The notes under the pieces are model-generated. The model searched no databases, had not been told where the DNA came from, and worked only from the letters and a program-made list of their open reading frames with translations. This document shows positions 24,315-35,233 of a DNA stretch of 64,000 nucleotides, piece after piece. Numbering within the stretch: position 1 is the first letter of the stretch; each line of letters starts with the position of its first letter. Made by a program: the position numbers and the translations under genes. Source of the stretch: an uncultured bacterium (GTDB lineage Bacteria; Cyanobacteriota; Vampirovibrionia; Gastranaerophilales; Gastranaerophilaceae); NCBI GenBank assembly GCA_949300485.1, contig CASGEL010000006.1, forward strand, positions 62,001 to 126,000. The letters run 5' to 3'.

Positions 24315-27149
24315 ATGGCTGATAAGATTAAAGTAGTCGGAGCTAAAGAGCATAATTTAAAAAATGTATCAATAGAACTCCCAAAAAATGAGCTGATTGT
24401 ATTTACAGGAGTATCGGGATCAGGTAAAAGTTCACTGGCATTTGATACTATTTTTGCCGAAGGTCAAAGACGCTATGTAGAAAGTTTATCTACATACGCA
24501 AGACAGTTTTTGGGCCAGTTGGATAAACCGAATGTCGAGTATATTGATGGATTGTCTCCGGCTATTTCTATTGATCAAAAATCAAAAAGCAACAATCCAA
24601 GGTCTACTGTCGGTACTATAACAGAAATTTATGATTATTTAAGACTTTTATATGCAAGAATTGGTACTCCGTTTTGTCCTGTTTGCGGAAAAAAAATAAA
24701 ACCTCAAACATTAGATGAAATCGTTAATAAGATTATTGCACTTGGAGAAGGAGTTAAAATCCAGATTTTGGCTCCTGTTGTAAGGGGCAAGAAGGGTGAA
24801 TATTCGTCATTATTTGAAGAACTGCGCCAGGAAGGCTTTGTCAGGGTTAAGGCAGACGGCGAGGTATTTAATCTTGATGAAGATGAAATAGAGTTAGCGA
24901 AGACTAAAAAACACGATATTTCTATTGTTGTGGATAGAATTGTCGTGAAAGAATCCGCAATGTCAAGGATAGCTGATAGTGTTCAAATTTCTTTAAAGAA
25001 ATCCGACGGGATTGTTATTGTCGATGTTGTCGGCGATAAAGAAATTATCTTTAGTGAAAAACTTGCGTGTCCTGACTGTAATATAAGTTTTGAAGAATTA
25101 ACTCCGCGCATATTTTCATTTAATGCTCCATATGGAGCTTGTGAAAGATGTTCAGGTCTAGGTGCTGATTTTATTGTGGATCCTGACTTGGTAGTTCCTG
25201 ATAAATCGTTATCTATAAATGATGGTGCAATTTATGCTTGGGCAACAAGAAGTGCAACAACTTACTATCATGATTTATTGAGTTCTGTTTGCTCAGCTTA
25301 TGATATTGATATGAATACTCCTTTTGAAAATTTAACTAAGGAGCAGCAAAATATTATACTGTATGGATCAGAGGATCCTATAAAAATAAGAGTAAAACAA
25401 TTTGGAACAAGTCGTTATCAGACAAATCTCCAGCCATTTGTCGGTGTAATTCCGTTTTTGGAAAAACGATATAATGATTCTAATGGTGATTATTGGAGAG
25501 AAGAAATTGAAAAGTTCATGGTTGCAAAACCTTGTCCTGTTTGCGGCGGTGCAAGGTTAAAACCATTTCCTTTGGCCGTCAGAATTAAGGATAAGAATAT
25601 TTATGAATTTACCAAAATGTCTGTGGATGATGAATTGAAATTTATTACCGAATTGTATCTAGATTTAAATGAGTATCAATTGAATATTGCAAAACAAATT
25701 CTGGATGAGATTAGAGCCAGATTAAAATTCTTAAGTGATGTCGGTTTGCATTATCTTGATCTTGCTCGTATGGCAGGAACTTTATCTGGCGGAGAATCTC
25801 AGCGTATTCGTTTGGCTTCTCAAATAGGCAGCGGATTGAGCGGTGTTTTGTATGTCTTGGATGAGCCTTCTATTGGCTTGCACCAAAGAGATAATGATAT
25901 GCTTATTAAAACGCTTTTCAAATTGAGAAATTTAGGAAATACTTTAATTGTAGTTGAGCACGATGAGGATACTATAAGAAGTGCCGATTATATTGTTGAT
26001 ATCGGCCCTAAAGCAGGAGTTGCCGGCGGTAAAATTATTGCAAAAGGTTCTGTTGATGATATTATTGCCGCAAAATCTTCAATAACAGGCAAATATTTGA
26101 GCGGCGAAAAATTCATTCCGTTACCTTCTAAAATTCGTGAGGGAAACGGCAAGTTTTTACAGATAAAAAATGCATATTTAAATAATTTAAAACATATAGA
26201 TGTAGATATTCCATTAGGAAAAATTGTAGTTTTAACAGGAGTATCAGGTTCAGGAAAGTCAACGCTGATGCAGGAGATTTTGTTTGAATATGCAGCGCAC
26301 AAATTAAGAAAAAATAAGCCTAAGCCTCAAGGGGTAGATGAAATTTTAGGTTTTGAAAATATCGATAAAGTTATTGATATTGATCAATCTCCAATAGGCA
26401 GAACCCCTCGTTCTAATCCTGCTACTTATACAGATGTGTTTACTCCAATCAGAGAATTGTATGCAAGGACAAATGAATCGAAAGTCAGAGGATATAAGCC
26501 GGGCAGGTTTAGTTTTAATGTAAAAGGCGGCAGGTGTGAAGCTTGTAAAGGCGATGGTCTTGTAAAAATTGAAATGAATTTTTTGTCAGATGTTTATGTA
26601 AAATGTGATGTATGTAAAGGTAAACGCTATAATAGAGAAACTCTGGAAGTTAAATATAAGGGTAAAACTATTTCAGATGTTTTAGATATGAGTGTTAAAG
26701 AAGCCTTGGAGTTTTTCGACAGTATACCTTCTATTAAAAATAAATTGCAGACTTTAAATGACGTTGGTTTGGATTATATGAAACTGGGACAAAGTGCTAC
26801 TACATTGTCTGGCGGTGAAGCTCAAAGAATTAAATTAGCTTCTGAATTGAATAAACGCTCTACAGGCAAAACCTTATATTTACTTGATGAGCCTTCTGTG
26901 GGGTTACATTGGGCGGATTTGGATAAGCTCGTTAAAATTATACAAGCATTGGCTGATCAGGGTAACACAATTTTAATGATTGAACATAATTTAGATTTAA
27001 TTAAAATCGCAGATCATATTATTGATTTAGGCCCTGAGGGTGGTGTCGACGGCGGAACGATAGTCGCTCAGGGTACGCCTTCTGATATTGTTAAATGTAA
27101 AGATTCTTATACAGGAAAATATTTGGCTAAATATCTTAAAAAAGCTTGA
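24315..27149 (+). CDS. uvrA: Excinuclease ABC subunit A
   Basis: 944 residues from ATG 24315; the longer frame from a TTG at 24288 adds only nine atypical residues. Two ABC ATPase modules: Walker A GVSGSGKSSLAFD and GVSGSGKSTLMQE, signatures LSGGESQRI and LSGGEAQRI, and Walker B VLDEPSIGLH and LLDEPSVGLH. Zinc-binding Cys pairs are present (CPVCG, CPDCN with CERCSG, CEACKG with CDVCKG). UvrA scans DNA for bulky damage and loads UvrB in nucleotide excision repair. No ribosome site is obvious. A secreted gene pair starts 66 bases after the stop. Confidence 0.97.
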   Translation: MADKIKVVGAKEHNLKNVSIELPKNELIVFTGVSGSGKSSLAFDTIFAEGQRRYVESLSTYARQFLGQLDKPNVEYIDGLSPAISIDQKSKSNNPRSTVGTITEIYDYLRLLYARIGTPFCPVCGKKIKPQTLDEIVNKIIALGEGVKIQILAPVVRGKKGEYSSLFEELRQEGFVRVKADGEVFNLDEDEIELAKTKKHDISIVVDRIVVKESAMSRIADSVQISLKKSDGIVIVDVVGDKEIIFSEKLACPDCNISFEELTPRIFSFNAPYGACERCSGLGADFIVDPDLVVPDKSLSINDGAIYAWATRSATTYYHDLLSSVCSAYDIDMNTPFENLTKEQQNIILYGSEDPIKIRVKQFGTSRYQTNLQPFVGVIPFLEKRYNDSNGDYWREEIEKFMVAKPCPVCGGARLKPFPLAVRIKDKNIYEFTKMSVDDELKFITELYLDLNEYQLNIAKQILDEIRARLKFLSDVGLHYLDLARMAGTLSGGESQRIRLASQIGSGLSGVLYVLDEPSIGLHQRDNDMLIKTLFKLRNLGNTLIVVEHDEDTIRSADYIVDIGPKAGVAGGKIIAKGSVDDIIAAKSSITGKYLSGEKFIPLPSKIREGNGKFLQIKNAYLNNLKHIDVDIPLGKIVVLTGVSGSGKSTLMQEILFEYAAHKLRKNKPKPQGVDEILGFENIDKVIDIDQSPIGRTPRSNPATYTDVFTPIRELYARTNESKVRGYKPGRFSFNVKGGRCEACKGDGLVKIEMNFLSDVYVKCDVCKGKRYNRETLEVKYKGKTISDVLDMSVKEALEFFDSIPSIKNKLQTLNDVGLDYMKLGQSATTLSGGEAQRIKLASELNKRSTGKTLYLLDEPSVGLHWADLDKLVKIIQALADQGNTILMIEHNLDLIKIADHIIDLGPEGGVDGGTIVAQGTPSDIVKCKDSYTGKYLAKYLKKA

Positions 27150-27176
27150 CATCATTGATTATTTGAATTTTATTAA
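27146..27176 (+). promoter_or_regulatory. Candidate promoter for the secreted gene pair
   Basis: TTGACA (27146-27151) overlaps the uvrA stop, followed by TATTAA at 27171-27176. The spacer of 19 bases is long, so confidence is modest. Confidence 0.35.
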
Positions 27177-27215
27177 ATAATTTGTTATTATATATTCATA
27201 AGTAAGGTTGCTTAT

Positions 27216-27875
27216 ATGTGGCAAAAAAATATATTTTCAGGTTTTTTAATAATAATATCTTGTATGTATACACAAGCATATGCGCAGACTGTTGAAGTCC
27301 TCTCTCTTGATAATTTTTCAACCGAGAATCCTCCACAGTCAATTTCAATAAAACTTCTTGAACCTTTAGAAGTATCTGAAAATGAATTTTATAAGGCAGG
27401 AGTTATTATGAAAGGCGATTTGTTTGACGTAGTCAGTCCTAAAAGATTGAAACGAGATGCTGATTTTTCATTTAAACCTGTAACGATTACAGATTTGGAT
27501 GGGAAAACATACCAGATAGAATCGAACATTAAAGCTTCATATACAACACCTATTGATAAAGGTAAAGTTGCAAAAAATGCAGCTCTTGGAGTCGGTAGTT
27601 TCTTTGTAAAGGGACTGTCTGTCGGAGTTGCTGCAGTATCAGGTGCAGTAAAAAATGAGGAAGGAAATAGATTTAAATCTTCTGCTGTTTCTGCATATGA
27701 GGCATCTCCTTTTTCATATGTTGAAAAAGGACAAGATATTTCTATCGCTCAGAATCAAGTATTTTTCTTAAAATTTTCAATTCCTAAGGATAAGAAAGAT
27801 TCAGAACAAATAGATATCGAAAGTAATAATGTTATACAAGGTCAAAATTATACATATCAAATAGAAAAGGAGTAA
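27216..27875 (+). CDS. Secreted hypothetical protein, paralogue of the next gene
   Basis: 219 residues with a signal peptide (hydrophobic FSGFLIIISCMYTQAYA then Q). The mature start VEVLSLDNFSTENPPQSISI matches the start of the next gene's product (IQVTALEDFQTANPPQVLHI). The remainder is beta-rich, with an inserted Gly/Ala/Val hydrophobic stretch (about 123-145) that could insert in a membrane. AAGG lies before the ATG. It probably acts in the periplasm or at the outer membrane. No known domain is recognised. Confidence 0.75.
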   Translation: MWQKNIFSGFLIIISCMYTQAYAQTVEVLSLDNFSTENPPQSISIKLLEPLEVSENEFYKAGVIMKGDLFDVVSPKRLKRDADFSFKPVTITDLDGKTYQIESNIKASYTTPIDKGKVAKNAALGVGSFFVKGLSVGVAAVSGAVKNEEGNRFKSSAVSAYEASPFSYVEKGQDISIAQNQVFFLKFSIPKDKKDSEQIDIESNNVIQGQNYTYQIEKE

Positions 27876-27882
27876 GTAAAAG

Positions 27883-28299
27883 ATGAAAAGATTATTTATG
27901 GCGTTTACGGCTTTTGTTCTTACTTTATCTTTATGCCAGGGCGCAGATGCTAAAACAATTCAGGTTACGGCTTTGGAAGATTTTCAAACAGCTAATCCTC
28001 CGCAAGTCTTGCATATTCAAATGAATGCTAATACAAGGTTAAATTATGATTTGATGCTGTTTCAAGGATTTCAGGTTACAGGAAAGGTTCAGCCTCAACA
28101 AAATGGCGGGTTTGTTTTTATTCCTGTTAGCTATGTAAACTATCAGGAAGAACAAATTCCTATTCAAAAAGAGGTCCCTGCTGTATATAAAGGAAAAGCA
28201 GGTTTGATTCGTCGTAATCAGCCATTCCAATTAGTATTTCCTAATAATGGACCTGATACATTTCAATATTATGTACCAAGCAGCAGTGATATGAATTAG
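27883..28299 (+). CDS. Secreted hypothetical protein, shorter paralogue
   Basis: 138 residues: signal peptide ending in GADA, then the shared NPPQ motif and a beta-rich body with YQEEQIPIQKEVPAVYKGKAGLI and PFQLVFPN segments. It starts seven bases after the previous gene, with AAGGAG inside that gene's end, so the two are one operon. The pair looks like an old duplication in which this copy lacks the hydrophobic insertion. A strong terminator follows. Function unknown. Confidence 0.75.
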   Translation: MKRLFMAFTAFVLTLSLCQGADAKTIQVTALEDFQTANPPQVLHIQMNANTRLNYDLMLFQGFQVTGKVQPQQNGGFVFIPVSYVNYQEEQIPIQKEVPAVYKGKAGLIRRNQPFQLVFPNNGPDTFQYYVPSSSDMN

Positions 28300-28331
28300 T
28301 TAATATTATCAGATTAGATAGATAAAAAAAT

Positions 28332-28367
28332 GAAAAGCTTAATTCTATTTAAGCTTTTCGTTTTTTT
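28332..28367 (+). terminator. Terminator of the secreted gene pair
   Basis: GAAAAGCTTAA pairs with TTAAGCTTTTC (11 bp, six-base loop), followed by a run of seven T. Confidence 0.9.
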
Positions 28368-28436
28368 ATAGGATATTATTTTTTTTTATTTAATATATCA
28401 TTAAAAATAATATTAATATGAAAAGGAAGTAGTAGA

Positions 28437-29501
28437 ATGTTAGAGTATTTTTTAGGTTCGTATATAGTTACAATAGCAGGTGTTATCGGAGCGTACCTTT
28501 GGGGTGAACACGTACATCATGGAACAGGGCTTGCCTGTGTGTTTATTGTACTAGTTTTAGCTATTTTAGAAACTAGTTTGTCTTTTGACAATGCTGTTGT
28601 CAATGCTATGAAATTAGAAAAAATGTCGCATAAATGGCGTCATAGATTTTTGACTTGGGGTATTGCAATTGCAGTATTTGGGATGAGATTTTTATTCCCA
28701 GTGTTAGTTGTTGCTATATTTGCACATTTAGATATGATTACTGTGACAAAAATTGCATTGACAGATTCTGAAAAATATGCAGGATATTTGCATGAAACTC
28801 ATGCTCCTATCGTTACATTCGGCGGAATGTTTTTAATTATGTTATTTCTTAACTATTTCTTTAACCATGAAAAAACAGTACATTGGATTAAGCCGATTGA
28901 ACAACCTTTATCTACTTTAGACCATGTTAAAGGTATTGAAATTGTTATTTCCTTGTTAATGCTCATCGGTGTACAGGCATATATTCCTGAAGAAAGTAAA
29001 ATTTCAGTAATTTTATCTGGTTTATCAGGTATAATAACATATTTAATAATTGATGGTGTGGCTCATTTCTTGGAAAAACATGAAGAAATGCGTTGTGCTC
29101 AAGCTGCTGCTGGTGGAGTTAAATGTGCAGGGCTTATAAGTTTTATTTATTTGGAATTAATTGATGCTTCTTTTTCGCTGGATGGAGTTCTAGGTGCTTT
29201 TGCATTAAGTAAGGATGTTTTGATTATTACAATCGGTCTTGCTATTGGGGCAATGTTTGTCAGATCCTTGACAATTATGCTAGTAGAAAAAAAGACGCTG
29301 GCAAAATTTTTATATCTTGAACATGGAGCGCATTGGGCTATCGGTGCATTAGCTGTTATTATGCTTATTACTACAGTGAAGGAAATTCCTGAAGTCGTAA
29401 CAGGTTTGATCGGTTTAATATTTATTGTTGCCGCGTTTATATCTTCTCTTATTCATAATAAAAAGAATGCCGTTCAGGTTTCGGAATTTGATAATAAATA
29501 A
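28437..29501 (+). CDS. DUF475/TerC-superfamily integral membrane protein
   Basis: 354 residues, AAGGAAG before the ATG. About nine membrane helices. The two family signatures are mirror-like: ETSLSFDNAVVNA (about residue 46) and ELIDASFSLDGVLGAFA (about 240), with membrane Asp residues expected to bind metal. TerC-type proteins are linked to metal export, including Mn2+ loading of exported proteins, and to tellurite resistance. The DUF475 branch is less studied. It stands alone between two terminators. No riboswitch was seen upstream. Confidence 0.88.
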   Translation: MLEYFLGSYIVTIAGVIGAYLWGEHVHHGTGLACVFIVLVLAILETSLSFDNAVVNAMKLEKMSHKWRHRFLTWGIAIAVFGMRFLFPVLVVAIFAHLDMITVTKIALTDSEKYAGYLHETHAPIVTFGGMFLIMLFLNYFFNHEKTVHWIKPIEQPLSTLDHVKGIEIVISLLMLIGVQAYIPEESKISVILSGLSGIITYLIIDGVAHFLEKHEEMRCAQAAAGGVKCAGLISFIYLELIDASFSLDGVLGAFALSKDVLIITIGLAIGAMFVRSLTIMLVEKKTLAKFLYLEHGAHWAIGALAVIMLITTVKEIPEVVTGLIGLIFIVAAFISSLIHNKKNAVQVSEFDNK

Positions 29502-29519
29502 AATAAATCATATTCAATA

Positions 29520-29554
29520 TAAAAAGCCTCAAGATTTATCTTGAGGCTTTTTAT
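29520..29554. terminator. Bidirectional terminator between DUF475 gene and ahcY
   Basis: AAAAAGCCTCAAGA pairs with TCTTGAGGCTTTTT (14 bp, four-base loop). T runs on both strands serve the two convergent genes. Confidence 0.92.
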
Positions 29555-29569
29555 TATAGTTAAGATATT

Positions 29570-30967
<1,398 letters not shown>

Positions 30968-30999
30968 TTATATAACAAAATTTTTTCTTTATGATTGTT

Positions 31000-31005
31000 A
31001 TAATT
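31000..31005 (+). promoter_or_regulatory. -10 element and start-deciding ribosome site of the GH13 gene
   Basis: A TATAAT box at about 31000 lies only eight bases before AAGGAG (31012-31017). This makes the upstream ATG at 30991 untranscribed or untranslated and favours the GTG at 31024. Confidence 0.45.
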
Positions 31006-31023
31006 GACACTAAGGAGCAAAGT

Positions 31024-34000
31024 GTGAAAGTAAATTTTGATTTAAAAAGTGACAAAGCGGACAATAAAAAGTCTGTTTCATTTCAAGGGTATAAGTTTGT
31101 AAAATCAGATGAAGGATTCAAGCAATTTGAAGTTTCTTATCCATATGATGAGAATAAAGACAGATGTTATCTTGAAATCTATAAATTAGATCAAGATCAA
31201 TATGGTAATTATTTTTCAGCAGGTAAAGCTTATTCTAGAAAAGGTGAAGATAAATTTGAACTTAAACCCGGAATAAATCGTTTTGATTTAGCCAGGACAT
31301 TAGGTTTTGATGATAATCAGGCATTTGCTTATCATTTTTTGCTTGTAGATAAAAAAACAGGTTATACAAAAACAAGAGTTGATGCTGGGGAAGTTATTGA
31401 TGAACGTTCTGATATCAATGAACGTCGTCATATTTTTAACATAGTGGTTCCGACAAAGTCTAATTTATCTAAAGGCGGAGCCATGAAGCTTGTTATTATA
31501 GATTCTCAAAAAGTAGGTTATGTTTATAATGACCAAAATATGATAGTAAGAGATGAAAAGCTTGCAAAACGCGGAGAAGAAGGTATTAAAACTGTTGCTA
31601 ATAAGTTTGGCGGAACTTTAGCAGGTTTAGAATATGCAGTTGATAAGGGCGAATATGATAAATACAGCAGAATTATTTCGTTACCTGTTTTTACGGATGA
31701 CGATTTTTCAGCCCATGCTTATTGGAATAAAAATTGTATGCAGACAGCAAGTTCTTTGGGAAATATAAATAATTATGCTTCATTGCAGAGAAAGATGTTT
31801 GCCCACGGTTTAAATTTTGTTTCTGACGGGGCTTTTGTAAATGAGGGGCTTGAAGGTGTACACTTTAAACATATTTTAAAATGGGGAGAGGACTCTCCTT
31901 ATTTGAATTGGTTTAGAGCTTCCGGTATAAAAAATAATCCGCTGTCTATGGGGGTATTTGTCAAAAATAAAGATTTTATTTCTCATAAAATTGTAAACTC
32001 TCCATATAGATATTCTCAAAATAGAATCGGACATGTTTCAATTAAAAAGAATCATGACTATGATCCTAATAAACCTACATATATTCAATTCTTTGATGTT
32101 CGTTTAGTAACAGAAGAAGAACGTAATGATAAAAAATCTTTAATAAAAACGTATTCAATAATGAGTACACCTAATGTGTATGATCTTCATTCTCATAATG
32201 ATGCGGTATTCCCATATTATTTTGAAATAAATCCTGAAACATATAATGATAATATTAAAAATTTGAATAAATATAATCTTATGAACCCTGATAGGCCTAT
32301 TGAAATGTCTAGTCCTATGGGTGCAAGATTTTTATCTAAGTTCAAAAATTTTGTTGTTGACGGTAAATTTGAGAGCGGATTTGAAACTTGGGATGCGAAT
32401 CCTGATATTGCAAAATTAAATTTTGTATTTTCAAATGCCGATACAAAGTCTTTGAAAAATCTTCCTGTTGATGAGAGAAAACGTGAAATGCAAAAAATAA
32501 TTCGCGGCAATTATCAGGTTCAGGATTATGCAGTGTCTTCAGGTAAGTACTGGACAGCTAAAACAGATGATATTTTAAGATTGTATGTTGCTCAGACATT
32601 AAGAAGTGTTGATAAGAACAATCCTTCTAAGGTCTATAGTGATATAATGGAAATCTCTAACAATAAGATTTTGCCTAAAGAGGTAAAATCCGAGGTTACA
32701 AAAGCCGAAGTGGAAAATGTGTTAGAGGGATATTATAATAACAAAAGAGTTCTATCCAACGAAGATAAAAAATCTCAAATTTTAGAAGGTTTGATGAATA
32801 CACCATTAGATTCTTTTGAGTTTGGTGATAATATAGTTTCAGTGTTGGCATCTCCTCTTATTTCTAAAAGAGCGGTTGTTTCTTCTGAAATCGGCGTACC
32901 AAGGTATCAATTGTATAAGCAAGGTAATAAAAATCTTCTAGAAGAATATAAAGCTACTTATGAAGAAATGGATAGTATTTATACCAATGAGATGTCAGAT
33001 TTTGCAACTTCTGTATTAGATACTTTGGATTCTGTGTTGCCTGATAATCGTAAACTATTTAATGGGGATCAGGTTACTGAATATGGTAAATATGTTTTAC
33101 CTCTATTAACTCCTATGATTGCAAAATATGCAGTAATTAAATCTTTAGATCCTGATATTACAGTTGCAATAGATTCTTCTAACGGTGAAATGGCTTATGA
33201 TTATAAAGAATTGAAAGAGTTATCTCTGCAAGGTCTTGGTATAAGAAATCCTGCTTCTCCTGAGGATGAAGCTCATATGCTACTTCATCGTATGAAAAAG
33301 GGAATGGGACGTCTTGATTCTTCTATTGATAGTGAAATAGTTGAAGCACTTGCAAGGACAATTAAAGATACAAATGTAGAAAGCTTTAAATTAGCTGATT
33401 TAATAATCGATAAGACTCAATCAGGTTTAGATTGGAGAATTGATGCTGCAAAAGATATTGCGGATGTTGAAGCTTTGCGTAATAAGAATACAAGTTTTGA
33501 GTATACCTGGGAACAGGTTATTGATTTCTGGCAAAAGTTTGTACAAGGTGTTAGCTCTATTAATCCTAATGCTTATACTGTTGCAGAAGTTACTGATGAA
33601 ATTAATTTACACGAACGTGGATATGGAAATAATTCAAAAAGATTTCCTAATAAACATTATGATATTGTTTCCAAATTTCAAAGAGAAACAGGTATGACCT
33701 CTCTTGCTAATTACACACATTGGTTTAGATTAACTTCAAAGATGTTTGGTAAAGATTTTGAAGATGGTTCATCTTTTGATACAAGTGAAGCGGCTCAAAA
33801 AGCTATTTATGAAAAAATGGTAGGCGGTGATAATCCGTTTATCAGATCTGGAACCTTAGATTCTGTAATGTATGCATATACATTTATTGGAAACCATGAT
33901 AAACCAAGAGCTTTACATTGTGCGGCACTGGATATGGCATTATTTTATTCTGATTTGAATTATCCTGAAGGTCGTGCTAACAGACGCAAGGCTTATCAAA

Positions 34001-35184
34001 TAATTAAGGATAAATTTTTGGAACCTATTTCAGATGCAGAAGTGGATAATTATGATTTTTCAGCGGTTTCACCAAAAGCTATTGCAATGGCTGATGCTAT
34101 AAGACCTGCATTTATGAATGTATTAAATAAATATAGAGAAAAATATAAAGATCAATTAGGAACTGAAGAAGAATTTAATAAAGCTTTTATTCCTATTAGT
34201 AAGGCAATTTCTGATTTAGCTCAAGGTAAATTCCTTGGAAAACGTTTTGATCCTGATGCATTTGGAGTAAAACCGATTGATGTAACGATTTCAATGGTGT
34301 TAAAACAGGCTCGTTCAGAGTATGGATTCCAACTTCCGCCTGGAGCAGATGCTAATTATGAAAATGAAGTGTTTGAAGCTGTAATGAAACCTGCATTATC
34401 AAAAGTTTTAGGAATGATGAAATATGTGGTAGCTCTTCCTGGAATGCCGACCTTGTTTGACGGAGATGATGTCGGAGCTACTGGTTATGACCCTAAAACT
34501 AAGAATATGTATCTGCAGGGCCGTCAAAGAGTTCATGATGAATGGCTGGATGTCACAGATGCTGCGAAATATAAAGCATTTATTGCAAAATATAAAAATC
34601 ATTTTGATGAAGTTATGGCAGTGCGCAGAAATCCAAAATGTAATGCTTTAAACAACGGTGCAGTTTATACTTTACCATTACAAGAGTCAAAAGAACATGT
34701 TAAGGTTCCTGCTATATTCAGGCAAAGTACAGATGGAAGAATGGCTATTTCTTTGTTCAATACTTCAGCTCTTCATACTGATCATAGACGTGAATATAGA
34801 CAAGATAATATAGTTCTCGATTCTATTAAGTTGAATTTTGATGTCCAAAACGATGAAAACGGACACGAAAAAACTGTTTATATTGACGGTGATTCAGGTG
34901 TGGGTATTGCAGGGTTGAAACCTGGTACTGAGTTTGTTAATGCGAAGAATGAAAATGATAAGTATTATGTGAATGAACTTGATGGTAAGTATTTTATCAA
35001 ACGAGGTTCTGGTGATGGTTCAATCCCATTAAATGATACAACACTAATTTTGTATTCTGTACCGAAGGATACGCCGCTAACATTTACAGGTCAATATAAT
35101 GTGAAACCTAATGCAAGATTTGTTGCTAGTGCTTATGAAAATAAAACAAATGAGTGTGGTAAAAAGCTAGCATTAGTTAAATAG
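31024..35184 (+). CDS. Very large GH13-type (alpha-amylase family) protein
   Basis: 1386 residues from GTG 31024, six bases after AAGGAG; the ATG at 30991 lies in the probable promoter next to a TATAAT. No signal peptide, so probably intracellular. N-terminus has SVSFQGYKF, then a CBM48-like beta domain. GH13 regions: I, FVSDGAFVNEG (Asp about 267); II, WRIDAAKD (nucleophile Asp about 805); III, VAEVTDE (acid/base Glu about 854); IV, GNHDKPR (Asp about 957). GVHFKHILKWGEDSPYLNWF resembles the SPY-W segment of maltogenic-type enzymes. Catalytic residues are complete. The 540 residues between regions I and II are far more than usual. It likely acts on alpha-glucans such as glycogen. Confidence 0.82.
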   Translation: MKVNFDLKSDKADNKKSVSFQGYKFVKSDEGFKQFEVSYPYDENKDRCYLEIYKLDQDQYGNYFSAGKAYSRKGEDKFELKPGINRFDLARTLGFDDNQAFAYHFLLVDKKTGYTKTRVDAGEVIDERSDINERRHIFNIVVPTKSNLSKGGAMKLVIIDSQKVGYVYNDQNMIVRDEKLAKRGEEGIKTVANKFGGTLAGLEYAVDKGEYDKYSRIISLPVFTDDDFSAHAYWNKNCMQTASSLGNINNYASLQRKMFAHGLNFVSDGAFVNEGLEGVHFKHILKWGEDSPYLNWFRASGIKNNPLSMGVFVKNKDFISHKIVNSPYRYSQNRIGHVSIKKNHDYDPNKPTYIQFFDVRLVTEEERNDKKSLIKTYSIMSTPNVYDLHSHNDAVFPYYFEINPETYNDNIKNLNKYNLMNPDRPIEMSSPMGARFLSKFKNFVVDGKFESGFETWDANPDIAKLNFVFSNADTKSLKNLPVDERKREMQKIIRGNYQVQDYAVSSGKYWTAKTDDILRLYVAQTLRSVDKNNPSKVYSDIMEISNNKILPKEVKSEVTKAEVENVLEGYYNNKRVLSNEDKKSQILEGLMNTPLDSFEFGDNIVSVLASPLISKRAVVSSEIGVPRYQLYKQGNKNLLEEYKATYEEMDSIYTNEMSDFATSVLDTLDSVLPDNRKLFNGDQVTEYGKYVLPLLTPMIAKYAVIKSLDPDITVAIDSSNGEMAYDYKELKELSLQGLGIRNPASPEDEAHMLLHRMKKGMGRLDSSIDSEIVEALARTIKDTNVESFKLADLIIDKTQSGLDWRIDAAKDIADVEALRNKNTSFEYTWEQVIDFWQKFVQGVSSINPNAYTVAEVTDEINLHERGYGNNSKRFPNKHYDIVSKFQRETGMTSLANYTHWFRLTSKMFGKDFEDGSSFDTSEAAQKAIYEKMVGGDNPFIRSGTLDSVMYAYTFIGNHDKPRALHCAALDMALFYSDLNYPEGRANRRKAYQIIKDKFLEPISDAEVDNYDFSAVSPKAIAMADAIRPAFMNVLNKYREKYKDQLGTEEEFNKAFIPISKAISDLAQGKFLGKRFDPDAFGVKPIDVTISMVLKQARSEYGFQLPPGADANYENEVFEAVMKPALSKVLGMMKYVVALPGMPTLFDGDDVGATGYDPKTKNMYLQGRQRVHDEWLDVTDAAKYKAFIAKYKNHFDEVMAVRRNPKCNALNNGAVYTLPLQESKEHVKVPAIFRQSTDGRMAISLFNTSALHTDHRREYRQDNIVLDSIKLNFDVQNDENGHEKTVYIDGDSGVGIAGLKPGTEFVNAKNENDKYYVNELDGKYFIKRGSGDGSIPLNDTTLILYSVPKDTPLTFTGQYNVKPNARFVASAYENKTNECGKKLALVK

Positions 35185-35219
35185 AAAAAAGACCGATATT
35201 TAAATATCGGTCTTTTTTT
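35185..35219. terminator. Bidirectional terminator between GH13 gene and ychF
   Basis: AAAAAAGACCGATATTT pairs with AAATATCGGTCTTTTTT immediately after the stop of the plus-strand gene; it serves both convergent genes. Confidence 0.92.
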
Positions 35220-35233
35220 ATGTTGTCTTTTTA

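Noticed and set aside
30991-31023. ATG 30991 as start of the GH13 protein
   Set aside because: It overlaps a TATAAT box and has no ribosome site; GTG 31024 follows AAGGAG at ideal distance.
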